Assembly: GCA_022578605.1 (NCBI GenBank)
Contig: MU394057.1
Location: 868,909 to 932,908 of the forward strand
Direction of reading: 5' to 3'
DNA length: 64,000 nt
DNA from: Camillea tinctor
Taxonomy: Eukaryota > Ascomycota > Sordariomycetes > Xylariales > Xylariaceae
The notes below the pieces were generated by a model. It saw only the letters and a program-made list of their open reading frames with translations, was not told the DNA's origin and searched no databases. Numbering within the stretch: position 1 is the first letter of the stretch; every line of letters starts with the position of its first letter. The translations under genes were made by a program, and so were the position numbers. Below are positions 57,456 through 64,000 of the stretch, one piece after another.

Positions 57456-60400
57456 TTATCGGTAGTTACCAGTCGCAGTAGATGGTGCTGCGATCATACT
57501 CTCGCGAGTAGCCCGCCGGTGCAGACTCGCTGTCTGTCCCATCGAGAATTGCCGTTGTGGCCGATCATCCATCGGCTTGCTCGCAATGGGGGTTTCGCGG
57601 CTTGGCACCGGTCGATCGAAGTAGCGCCGTGTGGGCGTGGTGATCGTCGATGCGGTCGATGGCTGGCTTAGCCGCGTGTTTAACGTCGCCGTAGCGAGAC
57701 GTCTTCTCGGCAAAGCCGAGGCACCAAGGGGGTCTGACTCCTTGGTCGCCATAGTAGGCATGGGCGGTGTAGGCAAGTGTGAGCCATATTCGCGATTCCC
57801 CGCTCGGACACCTTGAACCTCAGTTATGGCACGTGAAGGGGTGCGGAAGCGAGCTTCCTCATCCCGATCGTCTACCGTCCCCCGACGTCCGCGGGTAACC
57901 AGTGGCCTCTTGCGTTCTGCACGATCCTCAGGCTCCTCGGTCTGGGCACGACGAGTTCGAAGAAGCATAGTCGACTTGCTACGGATGTCTTCAGGTTCCT
58001 CCGTACCGGCTCGTCGGGCACGCGACAGTAGCAACGAAGTCTTTCGACCATTCGTTGGAGTATCGGTAGGCGAGATCGGGTGGGTATTGAATCGGGGGCT
58101 AGGAAGCGCCGCGTTAGAAGTCATTACGGTGGTACGCCTGTCCCTGTCCTCGGGACGAGAGGTCGTTCTCGGGCTGCTGTTTAGCGTAACGATGCGCTCC
58201 GGGGCCACGCTTGGCCGCCTAGAGCTAGCTATTCCCGTGAATTTCGTGATCGTCGGGCTGGTCGCGAGCGGACTTAGACGAGGCGATGCGGGTGGCTGCG
58301 GCTTGTTCTGAACCACTCCTTCACTCAGTGCTAGACATAATTCAGTAAGGCTACGGCAGATACTATCTGCTTTGCGTCGAAGTTGACGGTCGGTCACCGT
58401 CGTGGAGCCGCCGACTCCACCGATGCTGCTTGCTCCACTAGAGATAGGGCCTGGCTGACCCGCTGTTCCCATCATGGAAGAAAGAGCTAGAGCATCATTG
58501 GCTGCTGTCTCAAGAGCCTCGAAGACTGCGGAGCTTAGAAATTCCTTGGACTTGGCTAGTGCAGAATGCAGTAATGGATGCGATTCCTTTTGAGCAGACG
58601 ACATCTCTATTGATTGGACAATGCCATTAGAGCCACGCTTGGGCGAGGCAGACAACGTGGTAGCATTGGTGTGGGCCGTGGGCGGGCGTTCGTCGGATGC
58701 GCGTGATATGGCTGCGCCTGAGGTTGGAGGAAGCTTGCCGGTTAGCTCAAGACGGTGGATACGAGACTTCAATTCGTCTAATTCGTCCCATACAGTCGAA
58801 GGAGCAGCGGTGGATGCTGTAGAGTCAGTCCCCTCAACACCATGATTGGCCTCGCCGTTGGGGGCATCGTGCCTTTGGTGGGGTTCTGGGGCTCGAGGCA
58901 CTAGTGGCGAAGAGTTAAATCCACGAGGTTGACTAAAGTTGGTGCTCGTCTGCTTGAGCGACGACTTGCGCGACGGGACAGTAGTGTTCGCATCGACAGA
59001 CGCTTTTCTCTTCTGGCTATACGAAGGGCCTGGTTCCGAAAGAGGCTCCTGGAATGCTAATGAGCGTGGAGTGAGCAGAGAGCCTCGCATGGGAGTTGCG
59101 ATCTTAGATTTGACATCATCAATCGACTTTTCTCTTGAAGGACCCTTATAGGCTAGAGAACGTGCGATTCTCTCGCCACCAGACTGCTCGTTGCTCACGC
59201 CTCTAGACCGAGACCGCTCCTGCTGATCCGACATGCGTCGGGATACCTGGGGAGGGGACTTGGGTCGGGATGACGAGATAGTTACAGAGAGTGGTCGCCG
59301 AGTGCTACGTGCGAGCCGAGACTGGAGATGGGTTAGCAAACATGGCCATAGGGTAGTAGCAACAGCAGCAGGAAATCGCGGGTAGAAATGAAGCCAAGGC
59401 AACCAATTGAAGCACCCGCACTCTCGGGTCGGCAGCGCGATGACCTGGAGTGGGCGGGCGATGATGGCATGCATAGTCCGAGCGCAATGCGCAATCAAAC
59501 TATGGGATGCAGATGCAACCGCATGCTACCTAGATGGAACAGACAAGATGGGATTCGAGGATGGAATACTTTAAACTTACCACAACGCTTTGGTTTTCCC
59601 GGTCAGGAGCGCGACGCAAAGAATCTTCGCGGGCGATCTTGAGAAAGACGTCGCCACTATCATCGCCGTCGGGGCGGTCGATAGCCGAATCGGGAGGCGT
59701 AATCTGCGACGCATCATCACCACGGCGACCTTCTAGGGCGCGCAAGGTTCTGTCGCGATGGTGCAGGTCGCTGAAATCCTCGGTGGCGTCGTAGGGACGC
59801 GCAGAGCGGAGGTTCATGTCGAAGAGGGAATTTCGACGGTAGATAGAAGACCTAAATGAACGGATGGGAGGGACAGAGGCGGCAACCCCTGTGGCTTGGG
59901 AATTGGACGATGGTGTTGGCGGTGGTGGTTTATATGAAATAGGTGGTTTGCGCGACAAGGAGTTTCTCCTGTCATCGGACAAAGTCCTATGAAGAGTCTT
60001 GGGTAGTAGAAGCTCACGCTGGCCTTGCGGCTCGTCTCTGAAGGCGTCAGGGTCGGACGCGTATCGCGTAGGCGTGTCCAAGGATACGGCGGCGCGTCTC
60101 TGATGCGAGCGAGCAGCCACGGTGATATCCGAAGAGTCGGATGGGGATCTGAGAGAGGCAGCGGCAGTGTCAGGACGGTAGTCGTAGACCCTGCGGGCGG
60201 ATGACCAAGTATCCAACGATGCGGTTCGCCTTACGGTCGCAGCAGCGGACGAAAGCGTCGCAGGAGTAGTAGTAGCAGTAGCAGCAGCTGGGGTTGGGAC
60301 TCGCGAAGGCGCTGGCGAAGGCGATGGGACGGGTGCGGGAGAAGAGGGGATCTGGAATCTGAAGGTGAATTCGCCAGAACCAAAATGAGGGTCGTCGGCG

Positions 60401-61029
60401 TGGTGTAGTGAGACAGAATTGGCAGTGGTGCGGTGTTTCGTCGCGGGTGGGGAGATTTCCAGGGCCGCGTTCGGTTGTGTTTCAGGGTGCTGATCCGGGC
60501 CGGGCGAGACAGGCGAGGGCGGAGTGCGGTTGTGATCTTGCAGTCGCAATTCGTGCTGCAGCAATGACGGGCGAAATATGGAGGTTTCCTTGTGGAGGTC
60601 GGCGAAGCGAAATGTAGGTAATTTGGACGAATTGTGGTTTTGTCGGTGGGTGTGGAAGGTGAAGGTAGTATGTCTAGGAATGGTGGGAATGAAGGGAGTA
60701 GTGGGAGTTGTAGTGGTGGAAGTAGTGGTGGAAGTAGTGGTGGGAGTAGTAGTAGTGGTAGCAGTAGTAAGGTTAGGGGAGAAAATGGTAGAGGAAGGAG
60801 TAGTGGTAGTAACTGCTGGTGCTGGTGCTACCTCTACTTCTTCTTCTGGTGTTGGTGTCAATGCTGTCACTACACCATTATTACCACTACCATTACCACC
60901 ACCATTACCACCACCACCACTTCCTGCACCAAACCTAAATGTGTCGGGTGAGAACCCATGACTAGTTGTAGACGTAGTAGTAAAAGTCGTAGGGGTATTC
61001 GCATGGATTTCCTCGAATCGCCGCTCCAT
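57456..61029 (-). CDS. Large disordered fungal protein of unknown function
   Basis: Two exons, 61029-59581 and 59321-57456, joined in phase 0 to give 1,104 aa. The intron is 259 bp (GTAAGT...CTCCAG). An upstream in-frame ATG at 61101 exists, but the extra Lys/Glu-rich 24 residues come from a simple purine tract, so I use the ATG at 61027-61029 (MERRFEEIHANTPTTF). Most of the protein is low-complexity: Thr runs (TTTTPTTTSTTTS), Gly/Asn near residue 50-70, and many Ser/Arg-rich motifs that read as phosphosites (RRNSLFDMNLRSA). A conserved-looking core exists around WDELDELKSRIHRLELTGKL and HPLLHSALAKSKEFLSSAV through RQLRRKADSICRSLTELCLALSE, a helical block. The end is arginine-rich with repeats (LRTRRAQTEEPEDRAERKR). 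I do not know the family; a cytoskeletal or signalling scaffold is a guess. Confidence 0.78.
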
Positions 61030-64000
61030 GATCGGCTCTTTTTTTTTTCTCTGTCGTGTCTCCTCACTTTTTTTTCTTTCGGTCTCCTTATTCGTCTTCA
61101 ATATTATTATTACTCGTCTTAATGTTTTTTTTCTTCCTTGTTAATGCCCTCCCCCTCTTTTTCTCTTTGAATATTTCGTAACTCTTCTCGTTGTGTTTGG
61201 GTAATAATAATAATAAAAGATAATCTGTGTTAGTCGAACACCCTGGCCTTTTTTTGTTTCCTCTTGTATTATTTCTCCTCCCTTCGGTTGATTGCAACTT
61301 TAAAAAAAACAATAATGTGTAAATGGTTAATTAGTTCGGTTCAGCTCATCAGCTTTTCTTTCATCTGGACCGTAAATATAAGTGAAAGAAAGTAAATAAA
61401 AAAGTCTTTCAGTGTTGCATCAATCAGGAGATCCATGAACGTCGGGGATTGGTCGTCTGCGCAAGGTGAAGTCTTTAAATGCGATAAAATTATCCCATAT
61501 ATGAGAGTATGTCTGTGTGCTTGCTAATGGAGAAGTGAAGGGAAATTTTTCTTGTACCTCTCACTTTCTTGTCTTTCGCTTCCTAGTAGGAGCAATGACC
61601 GCAATGCGATACGGCCAGGGCGGCTGGGACCACTGGCCAATGTTGGTGCATGGGATGCGTGGATACGTGGACACGCTGCCCCAGTTGTTCTCCTCCTTCT
61701 AATCAATTCTTACTGGTCTTCCTGCAAGAGGAGTGGGTCTCTCTTCTCCACCTCTTCGAGTCTAAACTCTTTTTTCCCTTGTCTGTTCTCGAGTTCCCCC
61801 AAGCTCTCTCCTTTCATGGCTCTAACCAGGGCAAAGTCGACCACAATACGCCAGAAATTCCAAGTTCTACCAATTCAGACACCCAAACACTCGCGCTCCC
61901 GAGCTTTAAGCACGTCGCAGAAAAGCTGTTGATCCAATGATCTGGGTGCGCTTATTTACCATTTAAGTGTATAAGTACTTCTTACCTACTTACTGCAAGT
62001 GCTTTGTGCGCCCTGTAAATCAACAATATGCCGCACGCATGCAGCAAAAAAACGAGAGAGCAGCATCCACACACACACATATATATATATAAGCCAATAT
62101 ACCTAGTATATATATATACACGCGTGAGCGCGCACACTTTCTTCTTACTCAGTCTGTCAGTGTACTACAACTCTTTTCATAGCAACCCCGAAGTAATGTG
62201 GGAATAGGGGGGAATATGTAAGTAAGCTGCTGGTTATTACATACTTTCTTTTTATCCCGTTTTTCGTTTTTATTTCTATTTTAATTATCGGATTTTCATT
62301 GCATATATTGGTATGGCACGGGTACTAGCTAGGTAGTCCACATACTATTTAGCGAGAGTCTTAAAAAATTACATAGTGATGTGGCATGCCACCGGGGTTG
62401 TACTAGGTCATTATAGTCTGGGTAAAACCTATAGTAACTGATAAGGTGTCTTAATTCCTCATTTAAGACTCTTGCTAGCTCTCTGATAAGTCGAAAAATC
62501 AAAACAAAATATAAACAAATTGATGAAAGTAGGTTAGTTAAGCGGTGAGCCACAATACATCACACTATATCATGGTGTGTATGTACTATGTCGTATGTGT
62601 ATATACCTAATCGAAAGATTGACTTCAACATTCAAATTGAAGGTATCACTATAGTACCTAGGTATAGTTGGGGCAACTTGCGTCAATCATGGCTGGACCA
62701 TCCGGGTATCAACCGGGAAAGTAGTGACCTACATGTATATACTATAAGGGGTACAGAATACAAGCGCGGGTTGTATCGGTTTTATCGCACACGCCTTGTG
62801 TGTGTATGTGTGTGTGTCTCTCTCTCTCTGTCTCTCTTCCCCTTCCCCCTATTATACTGCTCCCCCCTTATGTGTATGCTTAGTACCTAGTGTATAACCT
62901 AAATATATATACAACATAACTTGAACATTAGAATCTAGACATAAAAAGAATCAGAACCTCCCCTTCGGACTTTGCCTATCAGCTAACTGTGGCACTCTTT
63001 GAGGCTCAACCATGAATCTCTATCACTAGGTTAGGTTATTCTAGAAAAAGAGGCTTGGGGGATGTTTCCTCTCCATTTGTACCTTTGGATAAGGCCGACC
63101 ATTGTAGTTTGGATAGCCTCGTCCACCAAGCCGTTCCCCAAGATTGGACTTGGTCAGATAGGGGAAAGACTGACAAGCTAAGCCCAAGCCATGGTCAACT
63201 ACGGTGTTACCTATGGCCGCACTTAGCAGTGGATGGCCTCAGCAGACCTTGGCAACTTTCACCTAATCTATTCTAGACCTTCTTGTCTGTTTCTTTCTTT
63301 CGACTCTTTTTTTCTTTATGACGGCGAGCAGGACGAGGCTCGTCACTGTGTCACAAGTACACAAGTACACAAGTAGATCGCTGGTTCATCAATCGATGTG
63401 ATAATCTTACCTGCATATCTCGTAGAGAATGCACTGTTTCGAAAAATCCGACCTTGGCGTGTTATTGGAGGAGAATCTGCAGTTTGGTAAATCTTGGGAA
63501 GCCAGCGGCGGGCGGCGCTGACGATGGCGTTGCCATTGCTCACCACATATTATCGCCCTCGTCCTATAGCATCTGTGCCCGCACGGTTACTTGCATTATC
63601 ATCACCTACCTACAAGACAACCCTATCTACCTATGACCGTCGTTCTTTTTCTCTTACACCACCGCACTGCCTAGTCTATCTAGTATCACGAGGTTGTTTA
63701 AAAGCAAGAGACGCGACACCAACACCAACACCAGCACGGCGGGGTGTCAAATCCCATGCAGTCCAACACGATTTCGACAAAGTCCTCCCTTCTACCTGCT
63801 CATTTCGCTCATCGACATTTACGGCTAAACTGCCACTGCACAGCTTCAGGGGGCCATGCAGTATGTACAGTAGTTTTACTAAACTCCCTTGCAGAACCAA
63901 GTGGATACTGGGGTATGTGCGGTTGCGGCAACCCGCGAACTGGGCATCCTTTGCACACAGAGGCTCCAGGTGGATTGAGATATTACTGTTCATTAAAATT
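61030..64000. other. Gene-poor right end
   Basis: The final 2.9 kb hold A/T-rich DNA with (AT) and (CA) runs at 62068-62120, (GT)/(CT) runs at about 62797-62828, a perfect TACCTAGGTA at 62655-62664, and three ACAAGTAC units at 63353-63375. Small frames at 61517-61940 and 63055-63993 show no family signal. No gene is supported. Confidence 0.5.

Noticed and set aside
60578..60961. Val/Gly-rich plus-strand frame
   Set aside because: Antisense of the Thr/Gly repeats in the large minus-strand protein; pure simple-repeat translation.
61552..61940. 126-aa and 96-aa overlapping frames
   Set aside because: Two overlapping frames of similar quality with no domain or codon signal; likely chance.
63055..63300. 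Transposon fragment at the right end
   Set aside because: No transposase or reverse transcriptase motif, no terminal repeats; only a short unremarkable frame.

Overview
The window is nuclear DNA of a filamentous ascomycete. Genes carry short introns (about 50-90 bp) with GT...AG borders and CTAAY-type branch sites, lie singly on both strands without operons, and are separated by AT-leaning intergenic DNA full of microsatellites and TACCTAGGTA-type palindromes. The protein types (long disordered Pezizomycotina-type proteins, an NLR-like relic, an OPT transporter, a fungal class P450) fit a Sordariomycete; Xylariales is a guess. I rebuilt 20 loci by splicing in my head and checking that each joined frame stays open; no tRNA, rRNA, CRISPR or intact transposon was seen.

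Left part (1-15.3 kb): partial TIP41 (TOR/PP2A signalling) cut by the left edge next to a poly-C tract; an eight-exon oligopeptide (OPT) transporter; a mitochondrial-type beta-ketoacyl-ACP synthase; the complex III assembly factor CBP3; dihydrofolate reductase; a phytanoyl-CoA dioxygenase-like protein; and a HAD phosphatase of the PHO13/phosphoglycolate phosphatase type.

Middle (15.3-36 kb): 6-phosphogluconolactonase, an MFS transporter of the Vba/DHA2 type, a start-less relic of the C-terminal part of a fungal NACHT/ankyrin-type protein, a conserved fungal protein of unknown function, a gene-free 5 kb stretch, and two long low-complexity proteins (one ending in a Cys-rich zinc-binding module, one with a basic Ser/Thr-rich N-terminus and a helical C-terminus).

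Right part (36-64 kb): a GNAT-like protein, the SEACAT subunit SEA4/Mio and the rRNA-processing factor EFG1 divergently transcribed from a 680 bp promoter region, a dsRNA-binding protein with an apparent GC-AG intron, a cytochrome P450, a large secreted Ser/Thr-rich subtilisin-like protease locus whose frame is split by a single in-frame TAG, tRNA 2'-phosphotransferase, and a 1.1 kaa disordered protein. The last 2.9 kb carry no supported gene.

Most genes are housekeeping and do not form a pathway cluster. TIP41, SEA4 and EFG1 all touch TOR and ribosome biogenesis, and KAS and CBP3 are both mitochondrial, but their proximity may be chance. The most unusual points are the TAG-split protease, two microexons (27 and 22 nt, the latter encoding the catalytic motif of the phosphatase), the GC-AG intron, and the NLR-like relic.
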